A program made the translations under genes and the position numbers. Source: Bacteroidales bacterium (GTDB taxonomy: Bacteria; Bacteroidota; Bacteroidia; Bacteroidales; WCHB1-69). Taken from it: a stretch of DNA of 64,000 nucleotides. The stretch covers positions 99,371 through 163,370 of the forward strand of contig JAIKWD010000027.1 of the NCBI GenBank assembly GCA_024685175.1, written 5' to 3'. Each line of letters starts with the position of its first letter. The stretch's first letter is position 1. Below the pieces are notes generated by a model. The model did no database searches, had not been told where the DNA came from, and saw only the letters and a list, made by a program, of their open reading frames with translations. This document shows, piece after piece, positions 42,847-53,253 of this stretch.

Positions 42847-45561
42847 ATGAGCAACGTTAAGTACGTTTATACCTTTGGGGGAAAGACCGCTGAGGGTAAA
42901 GCTGACATGAAAAACCTTCTCGGCGGCAAGGGTGCCAACCTTGCTGAAATGTGCCTCCTCGGTCTGCCGGTACCCGCCGGTTTGACCATCACCACGGAAT
43001 GCTGCACCGCCTATTATGCCAACAACTGCCAACTGCCCGCCGGCCTCATGGATGAGGTTTGGGCTGGTATGAAGAATGTGGAGAACATTATGGGCCTCAA
43101 ATACGACGACGCTGAGAATCCTCTGCTCGTCTCCTGCCGCTCCGGCGCACGCAGCTCCATGCCCGGCATGATGGATACCGTACTTAACATCGGCTTGAGT
43201 TCCAAGACGTTGCCGGGTCTTATCAAGAAGACCAACAACCCTCGTTTCGTCTATGACTCCTACCGTCGTCTGATTATGATGTATGCCGACGTGGTGATGG
43301 AGAAGGCCGAGGGCATCGAGCCGGCCGACGGCAAGGGCATCCGCAAGATCTTAGACGATATGCTCGACGAGTTCAAGCATACTCGCGGTTACAAGAGCGA
43401 CACTGAGATCACGGCCGAGGAGCTGCTTCGCCTTGCCGACGCCTTCAAGGCTAAGATCAAGGAAGTGCTCGGCACCGAATTCCCGGACGACGCCAAGGCC
43501 CAACTCGAAGGCGGCATCAAGGCCGTGTTCAAGAGCTGGAACGGCAAGAAGGCCATCTCTTACCGTCGTATCGAAGGCATCCCCGATGATTGGGGTACTG
43601 CCGTCAACGTGCAAGCGATGGTGTTCGGCAATATGGGCGAAAACTCCGCCACCGGCGTGGCCTTCACCCGTAACCCCGCCACTGGCGACAACCAGTTCTA
43701 CGGCGAGTGGCTCATCAACGCTCAAGGCGAGGATGTGGTGGCTGGTATCCGTACCCCCAACCCGCTCAACGACGAGACCAAGAACGAGCAGAACAAGATG
43801 ATGCATTCCATGCAGGAGTTGATGCCCGAGACTTATAAGGAACTCTGCGACATCCGCAGCATCCTCGAAAAGAACTATCACGATATGCTCGACATCGAGT
43901 TTACCATCCAAGAGAGCAAACTCTATATGTTGCAATGCCGCGTGGGCAAACGTACCGGTGTGGCTTCAATGACGATGGCTTTGGATATGCTTCATGAAGG
44001 CCTCATTGACGAGAAGGAGGTCGTGATGCGTCTTACGCCCGCTCAACTCGATGAGCTGCTGCACCCGATTTTGGATGCCGCTGATGAGAAGAAGCACACC
44101 GTGTTGGCTAAGGGTCTGCCCGCAGGTCCTGGCGGCGCTGTTGGTGTAATCGCTCTTGACAGCGAAAAATCCAAAGAATATACGGCTCAGAAGATCAAGA
44201 ATATCCTTGTTCGTGAGGAAACCAATCCCGAGGATGTGGAAGGTATGCGTTCCGCAACGGGTATTCTGACAGCACGTGGAGGTATGACCTCTCACGCCGC
44301 TCTCGTGGCCCGCGGATGGGGCAAATGCTGTATCGTAGGTTGCGACGCTGTGAAGATTGATATGAACAACAGAACTGTCACCATTGATGGCCAGACCTTC
44401 AAAGAGGGTGACTTGTTGAGCTTGAATGGCTCCAAAGGTTGGGTTTACGCTGAGGAAGTCAAGATGATTGACGCCACCGAAAATCCACTCTTCCAAGAAT
44501 TCATGAAACTCGTTGACAAATATCGCAAGATGGGCGTTCGTACCAATGCCGACACGCCGGAAGACGCACAAACAGCTATCAACTTCGGTGCTGAAGGTAT
44601 CGGTTTGTTCCGTATCGAACACATGTTCTATGGTAAGAACAGTGAGAAACCTCTCGAGAAATTGCGTAATATGATTCTCGCCAATACACTCGAGGAGCGT
44701 GTCGCAGCTTTGAACGAGTTAGAACCCTATATTCGTGAGGCTGCTAAGGGTACGCTCAAAGTTATGGATGGCAAACCGTTGACTTTCCGTTTGATGGACC
44801 CGCCGTTGCATGAGTTCGTGCCCCAAACAGAAGAAAAACAACGTATCGTAGCTAAAGAACATGGTCTTGAATATGAAGAGATCAAGAAACGTATCGATGC
44901 CTTGCACGAGGTGAACCCGATGATGGGCCTCAGAGGTGTGCGTTTGGGTATTATCTATCCCGAAATCACCGAGACCCAGTTCCGCGCTCTCTTCTCCGCC
45001 ACCGCAGAGTTGATGAAAGAAGGCAATCATCCGATGTTGGAAATCATGGTTCCGCTGACCATCAACGCAGCCGAGTTGCGTCATCAGAAGGCGATCGCCA
45101 CCCGCGTTAAGAGTGAAGTGGAAGCCAAATATGGTGTCGAGATTAACTACAAGTTCGGTACGATGATCGAGATTCCGCGTGCTGCCCTCGTTGCCAACCA
45201 AATCGCTGAGGTAGCCGAGTTCTTCTCTTTCGGTACCAACGACCTCACCCAGATGACCTTCGGCTTCAGCCGCGACGATGTCAATGCCATTGTGAAGACT
45301 TATGTGGACGAGAAGATCATCCCTGCCGACCCGTTCAATAGCTTTGATAGCGAAGGCGTGGGTGAGTTGGTGCAAGTGGGCGTTAGTCGTGGCCGTAGCA
45401 CTCGTCCTGAACTCAAGTGCGGCGTCTGTGGCGAGCACGGTGGCGATCCTACAGCTGCTGAGTTCTTCTTCAAGACAGGCCTCAACTACGTTTCCTGCTC
45501 CCCGTTCCGCGTGCCGGTGGCTCGTCTTGCTGCAGCTCAGGCCGCCATCCGCAACGAGTAG
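42847..45561 (+). CDS. ppdK: Pyruvate, phosphate dikinase
   Basis: LLGGKGANLAEM, SCRSGARSSMPGMMDTVLNIGL, TARGGMTSHAALVARGWGKCCIVGC, FGTNDLTQMTFGFSRDD, KCGVCGEHGGDP. Confidence 0.98.
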   Translation: MSNVKYVYTFGGKTAEGKADMKNLLGGKGANLAEMCLLGLPVPAGLTITTECCTAYYANNCQLPAGLMDEVWAGMKNVENIMGLKYDDAENPLLVSCRSGARSSMPGMMDTVLNIGLSSKTLPGLIKKTNNPRFVYDSYRRLIMMYADVVMEKAEGIEPADGKGIRKILDDMLDEFKHTRGYKSDTEITAEELLRLADAFKAKIKEVLGTEFPDDAKAQLEGGIKAVFKSWNGKKAISYRRIEGIPDDWGTAVNVQAMVFGNMGENSATGVAFTRNPATGDNQFYGEWLINAQGEDVVAGIRTPNPLNDETKNEQNKMMHSMQELMPETYKELCDIRSILEKNYHDMLDIEFTIQESKLYMLQCRVGKRTGVASMTMALDMLHEGLIDEKEVVMRLTPAQLDELLHPILDAADEKKHTVLAKGLPAGPGGAVGVIALDSEKSKEYTAQKIKNILVREETNPEDVEGMRSATGILTARGGMTSHAALVARGWGKCCIVGCDAVKIDMNNRTVTIDGQTFKEGDLLSLNGSKGWVYAEEVKMIDATENPLFQEFMKLVDKYRKMGVRTNADTPEDAQTAINFGAEGIGLFRIEHMFYGKNSEKPLEKLRNMILANTLEERVAALNELEPYIREAAKGTLKVMDGKPLTFRLMDPPLHEFVPQTEEKQRIVAKEHGLEYEEIKKRIDALHEVNPMMGLRGVRLGIIYPEITETQFRALFSATAELMKEGNHPMLEIMVPLTINAAELRHQKAIATRVKSEVEAKYGVEINYKFGTMIEIPRAALVANQIAEVAEFFSFGTNDLTQMTFGFSRDDVNAIVKTYVDEKIIPADPFNSFDSEGVGELVQVGVSRGRSTRPELKCGVCGEHGGDPTAAEFFFKTGLNYVSCSPFRVPVARLAAAQAAIRNE

Positions 45562-45580
45562 AATCTTTTTGCACTATACG

Positions 45581-45612
45581 AAAAATCCCGCCGGATGGCG
45601 GGATTTTTTTTG
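45581..45612 (+). terminator. Terminator after ppdK
   Basis: aaaaatcccgcc-ggat-ggcgggattttt stem plus T run. Confidence 0.9.
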
Positions 45613-45733
45613 TTTTTTGGGCCGTTGGTTATTTATATATGTAGTAGGGCCGCGATATTTTGCGACCCTACTACACATAACGAAAAAAGGCGGACCGAGC
45701 GGTCCACCTTTCTTCAACCATGAAAACAAAATA

Positions 45734-45889
45734 TTACTTTTTAGCCAAAAAGTCTTTTACAGTTGTGGAGTCAATAACAGCTTCTTTGAATGTGTATGCT
45801 CCAGTCTTCGGTGAGCGTTCCATCTTAACCACGCGGGTGTAGGTTACGCCACCTTCTCTTTTCAATGTTGCAACTACCTTCTTTGCCAT
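45734..45889 (-). CDS. DUF4295 small ribosome-associated protein
   Basis: Not in ORF track (51 aa). Reverse strand: MAKKVVATLKREGGVTYTRVVKMERSPKTGAYTFKEAVIDSTTVKDFLAKK*. Confidence 0.88.
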   Translation of the reverse strand: MAKKVVATLKREGGVTYTRVVKMERSPKTGAYTFKEAVIDSTTVKDFLAKK

Positions 45890-45904
45890 CTCTATAAAAT
45901 TTTA

Positions 45905-46093
45905 TTATTTAACTTCTTTGTGTAATGTCATTTTCTTCAGATAGGGATTGTATTTCATCAATTCCAGTCTGTCGGGAGTGTTTTTTCTGTTCTTCGTGGT
46001 GATATATCTGGACATTCCCGGTACGCCACTTGCCTTTTGCTCGGTGCATTCCAAAATCACTTGTTGACGAGCTTCTTTAACTTTCTTTGCCAT
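45905..46093 (-). CDS. rpmG: 50S ribosomal protein L33 (bL33)
   Basis: [62 protein letters not shown]. Confidence 0.95.
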   Translation of the reverse strand: MAKKVKEARQQVILECTEQKASGVPGMSRYITTKNRKNTPDRLELMKYNPYLKKMTLHKEVK

Positions 46094-46132
46094 TTTCTCT
46101 TAATATTTATCTTTAGGTTCTTTTTGACGCTG

Positions 46133-46140
46133 CAAAAATA
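46133..46140 (-). promoter_or_regulatory. -7 element for rpmG-DUF4295
   Basis: CAAAAATA on + is TATTTTTG on -. Confidence 0.6.
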
Positions 46141-46236
46141 CATTTTTTTTCATTCACTACTTATTTCAACTCAATTTTTTTCTGATCCACCTTCGATGTT
46201 TTGTAAATAGTTATTAATGAGTAATTTATTTAAAAT

Positions 46237-47250
46237 TTATTGATTTAATAATTCCCAAAGTTTGTCTTTTATCTCGTTAAGGTGGAAGTTGGTCAGGGAG
46301 GAGATGGAAATTGTCGGCAATTTTTTTGCCACTTCTTGCGTGATGGCTTTCATTTCATCGGCTGGGGCCAGATCGCATTTGGTGATTGCCACCAGATATC
46401 GTTTGTCAAGAAGTTCAGGGTTATAGGCTTCCAGTTCATGTTGGAGGATCTTGAATTCCTTGATGATCTCTTCGGCGGTGCGAGTGCCCTCTTCGCCAGC
46501 GATGGGGACCATGAAAAGGAGTACGGAGTTGCGTTCGATGTGTCTGAGAAAGCGCAGGCCTATGCCCTTGCCTTCGGAGGCGCCTTCGATAATACCGGGG
46601 ATGTCTGCAATGACAAAGGACTGGAAGTCGCGGTAGGCGACCATGCCCAAGTTGGGTTTGAGGGTAGTGAAGGGGTAGTTGGCTATTTTAGGTTTGGCAT
46701 TGGACAGTTGGCTGATGAGGGTAGACTTGCCGGCGTTGGGGAAGCCTACGAGTCCCACGTCGGCGAGCACCTTGAGTTCAATGGTGAGCCATCCTTCGGT
46801 GCCGAGTTCGCCGGGTTGTGCAAAACGTGGGGTCTGCATGGTGGCACTCTTGAAGTGGACGTTGCCCAAGCCGCCGCGGCCACCCTTCATGACAACGACC
46901 TCTTGGCCGTCTTCCAGCACTTCGCCTAGCAGCTCATCGGTTTCTGCCAGCTTGATGATGGTGCCTAGGGGAACCTCGATGATGGCGTCTTCGCCATTTT
47001 TGCCGAAGCATTGGTTCTTCTGGCCATTGCCGCCGTTCTCGGCGAACACGTGTTTGGTGTAGCGCAGGTGGAGCAGGGTCCAGAGGTTCCTGTTGCCGCG
47101 TACGATGACGCTGCCGCCCTTCCCGCCGTCGCCACCATCGGGGCCGGCCTTGGGGTTGCGCGCTGTATGTGCCAGGTGCGCGGAGCCGGCACCACCGTTG
47201 CCCGAGCGACCAAAAATTTTCACATAATCGATAAATTGTTCTTCTGCCAT
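46237..47250 (-). CDS. obgE: GTPase ObgE
   Basis: [67 protein letters not shown]. Confidence 0.97.
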   Translation of the reverse strand: MAEEQFIDYVKIFGRSGNGGAGSAHLAHTARNPKAGPDGGDGGKGGSVIVRGNRNLWTLLHLRYTKHVFAENGGNGQKNQCFGKNGEDAIIEVPLGTIIKLAETDELLGEVLEDGQEVVVMKGGRGGLGNVHFKSATMQTPRFAQPGELGTEGWLTIELKVLADVGLVGFPNAGKSTLISQLSNAKPKIANYPFTTLKPNLGMVAYRDFQSFVIADIPGIIEGASEGKGIGLRFLRHIERNSVLLFMVPIAGEEGTRTAEEIIKEFKILQHELEAYNPELLDKRYLVAITKCDLAPADEMKAITQEVAKKLPTISISSLTNFHLNEIKDKLWELLNQ

Positions 47251-47270
47251 GGTCTGTCGTTTTGAGGCCG

Positions 47271-47278
47271 CAAAGATA
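47271..47278 (-). promoter_or_regulatory. -7 element for obgE
   Basis: CAAAGATA on + is TATCTTTG on -. Confidence 0.6.
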
Positions 47279-47395
47279 TAAAAAAAGCGGATAGCAGGTG
47301 GCAGAGAGCGGATATCGGTAGATGATGGAGGAGCGTTTACATCTTTTTTTGAAAAAAATCGTATCTTTGGCGCTTTATTTTAAAAAACAACTAAA

Positions 47396-48256
47396 ATGCA
47401 AACAAAAGTAGCGATTATTGGTTATGGCAACATAGGAAAGGCCGTTGAACAGGCCGTAGAGTCCGCAGAAGATATGCAATTATGCGGCATTTTTCACCAT
47501 AATGACAATTTGGATGCCATCGAGGCGGACGTGGCGGTGTTGTGCACTCCCACGCGCGAGGTTCCGGTTTATGCCGAGAAACTGTTGCTGCGCGGCGTAT
47601 GCACTGTGGACAGTTTCGACATCCACGGCCAGATCTACGACCTTCGTCAGCGTCTGACCCCATTTGCTTGCCAGCATAAGGCGGTGAGCGTCATCGCCGC
47701 TGGCTGGGACCCTGGCTCCGACTCCGTGGTGCGTGCCCTCTTGCAGGCCATCGCCCCGAAGGGCATCACTTACACCAACTTTGGCCCGGGACGCAGTATG
47801 GGCCACACCGTGGCCGCCAAGGCCATCCCCGGCGTGAAGGACGCCCTCTCGATGACCATCCCGCTCGGCACCGGCATCCATCGCCGTATGGTGTACGTTG
47901 AGTTGGAAGAAGGCGCCAGCTTCTCCACCGTGGAGAGATTGCTCTTGGAAGATGATTACTTCGCCCACGACGAGACCCACGTCGTCCAGGTGGACTCCAT
48001 AGATGTGCTCAACAATGTGGCCCACGGCGTCAACCTGACCCGCTCGGGCGTGAGCGGATGTACCCACAACCAACGTTTCGAGTTCAATATGGCCATCAAC
48101 AATCCCGCGTTGACGGGCCAAGTGCTCGTGGCTGTTGCCCGCGCCGCCATGCGTATGCAGAAGGAGGAGCGCTACGGCGCTTTCACGATGATCGAGATTC
48201 CGCCCATCTACCTCTTGCCTGGCGACGAAGAGAAACTTATACGGTCACTCGTATAA
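47396..48256 (+). CDS. ddh: Diaminopimelate dehydrogenase
   Basis: AIIGYGNIGKAVEQAV, VDSFDIHGQI, AAGWDPGSDSVVRAL, GPGRSMGHTVAAKAIPGVKDALSMTIPLGTGIHRRMVYV. Confidence 0.94.
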   Translation: MQTKVAIIGYGNIGKAVEQAVESAEDMQLCGIFHHNDNLDAIEADVAVLCTPTREVPVYAEKLLLRGVCTVDSFDIHGQIYDLRQRLTPFACQHKAVSVIAAGWDPGSDSVVRALLQAIAPKGITYTNFGPGRSMGHTVAAKAIPGVKDALSMTIPLGTGIHRRMVYVELEEGASFSTVERLLLEDDYFAHDETHVVQVDSIDVLNNVAHGVNLTRSGVSGCTHNQRFEFNMAINNPALTGQVLVAVARAAMRMQKEERYGAFTMIEIPPIYLLPGDEEKLIRSLV

Positions 48257-48290
48257 AAAAAGGCGGAGCGCTTCGCTCCGCCTTTTTCGT
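48257..48290. terminator. Bidirectional terminator between ddh and rocD
   Basis: aggcggagcg-ctt-cgctccgcct flanked by A6/T5. Confidence 0.9.
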
Positions 48291-48306
48291 TATAAGAGAT
48301 TGAGGA

Positions 48307-49533
48307 TTATTCAAAAGAGAGGATGGCTTCCTTGATGCGGCTGATGGCATCGCGGAGTTCTTCTTCGGTGATGACCAAAGGAGGAGCGAAGCGGATGATG
48401 TGTTGGTGAGTCGGCTTGGCGAGCACGCCGAGTTCCTTCATCTTCACGCACACGTCCCAAGCTTCCTTGCCATTGGTGGGTTGGATAATGATGGCGTTGA
48501 GGAGGCCCTTGCCACGCACTTGTTTGATGAGCGGGCTATTGACCTTGTTCATCTCTTCGCGGAAGATCTTGCCAAGGTATTCGGCGCGTTCGGCGAGTTT
48601 CTCTTCCTTCACGACCTCGAGGGCTGCGATGCCCACGCGGCAGGCGATGGGGTTGCCGCCGAAGGTGGAGCCGTGCTCACCCGGCTTGATGTTGAGCATA
48701 ATGTCGTCGTCGGCCAAAACGGCGGACACAGGCATCGTGCCACCGGAGAGGGCCTTGCCGAGGATGAGGATGTCGGGACGCACGCCTTCGTGGTCGCAAG
48801 CCAACATCTTACCCGTACGGGCGATACCGGTCTGTACCTCATCGGCCATAAACAGTACGTTGTGGGCCTTGCAGAGGTCATAGCATTTCTTCAGATATCC
48901 CTCATCGGGAACATACACGCCAGCTTCACCTTGGATGGGTTCCACGAGGAAACCGCAAACCATGGGATCTTCGAGAGCCTTGGCCAAAGCATCCACGTCG
49001 TTGTACGGGATCTTGATGAAACCAGGGGTGAAAGGACCGAATCCAGCATAAGCGTCGGGATCGATGGAGAGGGAGATGATGGTGATGGTACGACCGTGGA
49101 AGTTGCCTTCGCACACGATGATCTTGGCCTGGTTCTCAGGAAGACCCTTCTTGTCGTAACCCCAGCGACGGGCCAGTTTCAAGGCGGTCTCGTCGGCTTC
49201 GGCACCAGAGTTCATCGGCAAAACCTTGTCGTAGCCGAAAGTCTCCGTCACATATTTCTCATACGGTCCGAGACAGTCGTTATAGAAAGCACGGGAGGTG
49301 AGGCACACCTTCTGGCATTGATCCATCATGGCAGCCACGATTTTGGGGTGGCAATGACCTTGATTTACTGCGGAATATGCGGAGAGAAAGTCATAATACT
49401 TTTTGCCTTCCACGTCCCATACGAACGGGCCCTGACCGCGAGCGATGACTACGTCCAACGGATGATAGTTGTGTGCGCCATAACGAGCCTCCATGTCAAT
49501 GGCTTGCTGGCTGGATGTAATTTTTTCTACCAT
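48307..49533 (-). CDS. rocD: Ornithine--oxo-acid aminotransferase
   Basis: [87 protein letters not shown]. Confidence 0.96.
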   Translation of the reverse strand: MVEKITSSQQAIDMEARYGAHNYHPLDVVIARGQGPFVWDVEGKKYYDFLSAYSAVNQGHCHPKIVAAMMDQCQKVCLTSRAFYNDCLGPYEKYVTETFGYDKVLPMNSGAEADETALKLARRWGYDKKGLPENQAKIIVCEGNFHGRTITIISLSIDPDAYAGFGPFTPGFIKIPYNDVDALAKALEDPMVCGFLVEPIQGEAGVYVPDEGYLKKCYDLCKAHNVLFMADEVQTGIARTGKMLACDHEGVRPDILILGKALSGGTMPVSAVLADDDIMLNIKPGEHGSTFGGNPIACRVGIAALEVVKEEKLAERAEYLGKIFREEMNKVNSPLIKQVRGKGLLNAIIIQPTNGKEAWDVCVKMKELGVLAKPTHQHIIRFAPPLVITEEELRDAISRIKEAILSFE

Positions 49534-49586
49534 AATTATTGAGTTTAAATTTATGAATTTTGTGATTGATTTCTAAAAACAGGGTG

Positions 49587-49594
49587 CAAATATA
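49587..49594 (-). promoter_or_regulatory. -7 element for rocD
   Basis: CAAATATA on + is TATATTTG on -. Confidence 0.6.
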
Positions 49595-49678
49595 GAAATT
49601 TTTTACCAATTGAAAACCCCTCAAAAAAGGCTTGATTTTTTTTTGTATTTTTGCCCGCTTAATATAAAAAAGACTACT

Positions 49679-50581
49679 ATGAAAAAATTCTTCTTTTGGC
49701 TTGCCTTTGCTGCCACAATGACGATAATGTTCTCTTCCTGCAAACCAGATGACGAGATCTATAATCCTCAATGTAAAATCAGCAAGATTTGGTTTTTTAG
49801 CGACAGTGACTGGGATAATCCCAATGTCACGTTCCTGTACGACAAGAAGGGTGTGTTGGACAGCATTCGGCTTATGGATGGAACAGTATTCACCTTCGAG
49901 TATAACAAGGACAAAACGGTCTCGAAGATTTTCAACGCCACTCCCAAATACACCGAATCTATCGAGATTGCCTATACGGATCGTCTGGTGGACAAGATGG
50001 TCTACACCGTCGATGGTGTCGTGCGTAAAGAAATCACCTTCCAGAGAGACGAGGAAACGTCACGAATCACTAAGATTGAAGAGAACTACGACAAGGAGTT
50101 TTATGAGAGTATGACTTATCAAAACAAGAGTGCTTTGTATAACACATTCCTTGGCAATGCCGACGAGACCCATGCATGGATTAGCCAGGTTCCCACAAAA
50201 GATTTGATAGTAAGATGCATCAGAACCATCCATTATGATCCGGGTAAACATAAAAAATATGACAACATTGACTCTGTCAGGGAGTTTTATCCTTCTTTAA
50301 ATCAGGAGATTATTCGTACGTACACGTATGATGTGGAAAGCTATAATCCTTATTATGGTTTGTCTTTCGCCTATGCTGAGTATGCCGGATATTATTTGAA
50401 CAATATATTAAAAGAGACCCAACGGGTGATGGTAAATGGAACTCAGACTAAGTATATAGAATATACGTATGACTATTCCGGAGATAATTTCCTCAACAAG
50501 AAGAAATATCCACGTAGATTTACCAAGACCTCCAGCGAGAACAACATTCCGCGCAACACCTATATCCTTTACGTAAAATAA
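49679..50581 (+). CDS. Hypothetical lipoprotein
   Basis: MKKFFFWLAFAATMTIMFSSCKPDD lipobox; body reads as RHS/DUF4595-like Tyr/Asp-rich beta repeats. Start moved to ATG 49679. Confidence 0.75.
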   Translation: MKKFFFWLAFAATMTIMFSSCKPDDEIYNPQCKISKIWFFSDSDWDNPNVTFLYDKKGVLDSIRLMDGTVFTFEYNKDKTVSKIFNATPKYTESIEIAYTDRLVDKMVYTVDGVVRKEITFQRDEETSRITKIEENYDKEFYESMTYQNKSALYNTFLGNADETHAWISQVPTKDLIVRCIRTIHYDPGKHKKYDNIDSVREFYPSLNQEIIRTYTYDVESYNPYYGLSFAYAEYAGYYLNNILKETQRVMVNGTQTKYIEYTYDYSGDNFLNKKKYPRRFTKTSSENNIPRNTYILYVK

Positions 50582-50582
50582 G

Positions 50583-51239
50583 ATGAGATTTCACGAAGCG
50601 GGCAAGGTTAGCATAATTGTAAGCATTGTGATGAGTGTGTTGCTCATCTTGTGCTATGTCATCTTTCTGGCGAACAATTGGCTGGTAAACCTTATCTTCT
50701 ATCTCATAGTAATTGTCATTACCGTTATAGTGATTCGTTTCTTTCGGGTTCCATATCGGGTTGTCAATAAAGTGGAAAATGGCGTTCTTGCTCCTGCCGA
50801 CGGAAAAATTGTGCACGTAGGTCCTGCCTTTGAATACGAATATTTTAAGGATGAACGCATCAAGATATCCATCTTTATGTCTGTCCATAACGTGCACGTG
50901 AACAGCTATCCCATTGACGGACAGATTGAATACATTGCCTATCATCCAGGTAAGTACCTTATAGCAAAGCGTCCGAAGTCATCGGTCGACAATGAACATA
51001 ATACTATAGTGGTGTCTAAAGATGAGCACCGCAAGGTTCTGTTTCGTCAAATTGCGGGCTTCGTGGCCCGCCGCATCATCAGTTATCCGGAACAAGGTGA
51101 CCTTGTGAAGCAGGGCGAAGAGGTGGGTATGATCAAGTTCGGTTCCCGCGTGGATGTCTTCTTGCCCCTTGATGCTCAAGTGGCCGTCAAGATTGGCGAT
51201 AAGACGGTGTCAAAAAAGACTGTGCTGGCATATTTCTAA
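50583..51239 (+). CDS. psd: Phosphatidylserine decarboxylase family protein
   Basis: LAPADGKIVHV, FMSVHNVHVNSYPIDG, MIKFGSRVDVFLP (Gly-Ser pyruvoyl cleavage site). Confidence 0.93.
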   Translation: MRFHEAGKVSIIVSIVMSVLLILCYVIFLANNWLVNLIFYLIVIVITVIVIRFFRVPYRVVNKVENGVLAPADGKIVHVGPAFEYEYFKDERIKISIFMSVHNVHVNSYPIDGQIEYIAYHPGKYLIAKRPKSSVDNEHNTIVVSKDEHRKVLFRQIAGFVARRIISYPEQGDLVKQGEEVGMIKFGSRVDVFLPLDAQVAVKIGDKTVSKKTVLAYF

Positions 51240-51245
51240 AGAAAC

Positions 51246-53216
51246 ATGAAACTGAGTGTCGTCATCGTAAACTACAATGTGGCTTACTTTTTGGAGCAGG
51301 CCCTCACCTCTGTCTATAAGGCCCTTCGCAATGTGGATGGTGAGGTGTTTGTGGTGGACAACAACTCGGCAGACAACTCCTTGGCAATGCTCGAAGCCAA
51401 ATTTCCGCAAGTGCATCTTATTGCCAACAAGGAAAACGTGGGCTTCGCCAAGGCCAACAACCAAGCCATCCGGGAGGCCCAAGGAGAATATGTGCTCCTG
51501 CTCAACCCTGACACAGTGGTGGAAGAGGACACTTTCGAGAAATGTATCCGCTTTATGGACGAGACGCCCGATGCGGGCGGCCTCGGCGTCAAAATGGTGA
51601 ACGGCAAGGGTGAGTTCCTACCCGAATCCAAACGCGGCATTCCTTTTCCAGCCGTGGCGTTCTACAAACTGTTCGGTCTTTCCAAAATGTTCCCGAACTC
51701 TCGTAAGTTCGGTGCCTATCATCTCACCTATCTTGACAACGACCAGATCCACTCGGTGGAAGTGCTCTCTGGCGCCTTTATGATGCTCCGTAAGAGCGTG
51801 CTTGACCAAATCGGGCTTCTCGATGAGGACTATTTTATGTATGGCGAGGATATCGACTTGTCCTACCGCATCCTCAAGGGCGGCTACAAGAACTACTACT
51901 TCCCCGAGACGCGCATTATCCACTACAAAGGGGAAAGCACGAAGACGGGCAGCCTGAACTATGTGCACATCTTCTACAAGGCGATGCAGATTTTCGCCCG
52001 TAAGCACTTCTCGCAGAAGAACGCCAAGCTGTTCAACGGGCTGATCGACGTGGCCATCTGGTTCCGGGCCTCTCTCGCCGCGCTGAAACGCATCTTCAGC
52101 TACCTGCTTTTGCCGATTGTCGACTTTGTCCTCATCTACGCAGGGGTCTTCGCCTTGTCACGCTATTGGGACCTGAACATCCTGGCTGCGCGCAACAGCT
52201 TGTTCCCCAAATACTACTACTATCTCATCATCCCCATATACATCGTCGTTTGGCTCGTCTCCATCGCGTGTTGCAAAGGGTACCGAAAACCCGTACGACT
52301 CGCCAACGTCAACAAGGGAGTCTTCATCGGAACGGTGTGCATCTTGCTGGTGTACGCTTTGTTGCCTGAGACACTCCGCTTTTCGCGTGCCGTGGTCCTG
52401 CTGGGTACGATGTGGACACTTATTGCCGTCAATCTGATTCGCTATGTGGTAGGGAAACTGCACATCAAAGGCAATGACTTTGACCGAAAAGAAGGTCGCC
52501 GCATTGCCGTGGTGGGCGCTCTCGACGAGGCGGAACGCGTGCTCGCCCTCGTACAGATGATGGAGAATAAGTGTGAAATGGCCTCCATCATTACCATAGA
52601 ACCACAGGATCAAGAGAAGCCCGTCGTTATTGGACATCTTGACCATATCCAAGACCTAATCCCATTGTATCATCTAAACGAGGTCATCTTCTGCGCCCGC
52701 GACTTGTCGTCGGAGAGCATCATCGATTGGATGGGACGCCTGCGCTCCTTGCAGGTGGAGTTCAAGATTGCGCCGGAGGATAGCTCTGCTGTCATTGGAA
52801 GCAATTCCATATTCTCGTCGGAAGATATCTACACCGTACCTGTACACTCCTTGGTGCAGAAAGAGAACCTGCGCCGCAAACGTGCTTTCGACATTGCCTC
52901 AGCCTTGGTATTGCTGCTGATGCTCCCCGTGGACATCTGGTTTGTGCAGGACAAGGGCGGTTTCGTGCGCAACATCTTCAAGGTGCTGGGCGGAAAGATG
53001 AGTTGGGTGAGTTGTCATGCGATCGACGAATCAGAGTCTGGCTTCCTCCGTCCTGGGGTGCTCAGTCCTGCCGACGCATTCAGAGGACATGACTTCTCCG
53101 GCGAGATGCTAGCCCTGGCCGATAACCTCTATAAACGCGACTATAAAGTCAAGGTCGACGCGATGACGATGGCCAAAGGATTTAGAAACTTAGGAAGAGA
53201 ATCTATAGATAAGTAA
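51246..53216 (+). CDS. GT2 glycosyltransferase fused to membrane segments and a degenerate polyprenyl-sugar-transferase-like C-terminus
   Basis: GT2 head (VVIVNYNVAYFLEQAL, LLNPDTVVEEDTF, DEDYFMYGEDIDLSYRI), four TMs, nucleotide-binding-like region, then RKRAFDIASALVLLLMLPVDIW...LGGKMSWVSCHAIDESESGFLRPGVLSP. Confidence 0.82.
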   Translation: MKLSVVIVNYNVAYFLEQALTSVYKALRNVDGEVFVVDNNSADNSLAMLEAKFPQVHLIANKENVGFAKANNQAIREAQGEYVLLLNPDTVVEEDTFEKCIRFMDETPDAGGLGVKMVNGKGEFLPESKRGIPFPAVAFYKLFGLSKMFPNSRKFGAYHLTYLDNDQIHSVEVLSGAFMMLRKSVLDQIGLLDEDYFMYGEDIDLSYRILKGGYKNYYFPETRIIHYKGESTKTGSLNYVHIFYKAMQIFARKHFSQKNAKLFNGLIDVAIWFRASLAALKRIFSYLLLPIVDFVLIYAGVFALSRYWDLNILAARNSLFPKYYYYLIIPIYIVVWLVSIACCKGYRKPVRLANVNKGVFIGTVCILLVYALLPETLRFSRAVVLLGTMWTLIAVNLIRYVVGKLHIKGNDFDRKEGRRIAVVGALDEAERVLALVQMMENKCEMASIITIEPQDQEKPVVIGHLDHIQDLIPLYHLNEVIFCARDLSSESIIDWMGRLRSLQVEFKIAPEDSSAVIGSNSIFSSEDIYTVPVHSLVQKENLRRKRAFDIASALVLLLMLPVDIWFVQDKGGFVRNIFKVLGGKMSWVSCHAIDESESGFLRPGVLSPADAFRGHDFSGEMLALADNLYKRDYKVKVDAMTMAKGFRNLGRESIDK

Positions 53217-53253
53217 AAATTGATGTTTTATTAACTTTTTAATAATAAAGAAT

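Noticed and set aside
45640-45710. Hairpins gtagtaggg...ccctactac and ggcggacc...ggtccacc as a novel element
   Set aside because: The second looks like an ordinary terminator for the minus-strand rpmG-DUF4295 operon, and the first is a nearby simple inverted repeat; not remarkable without other copies.
48400-49542. 380-aa plus-strand ORF opposite rocD
   Set aside because: Shadow ORF; rocD motifs are unambiguous.
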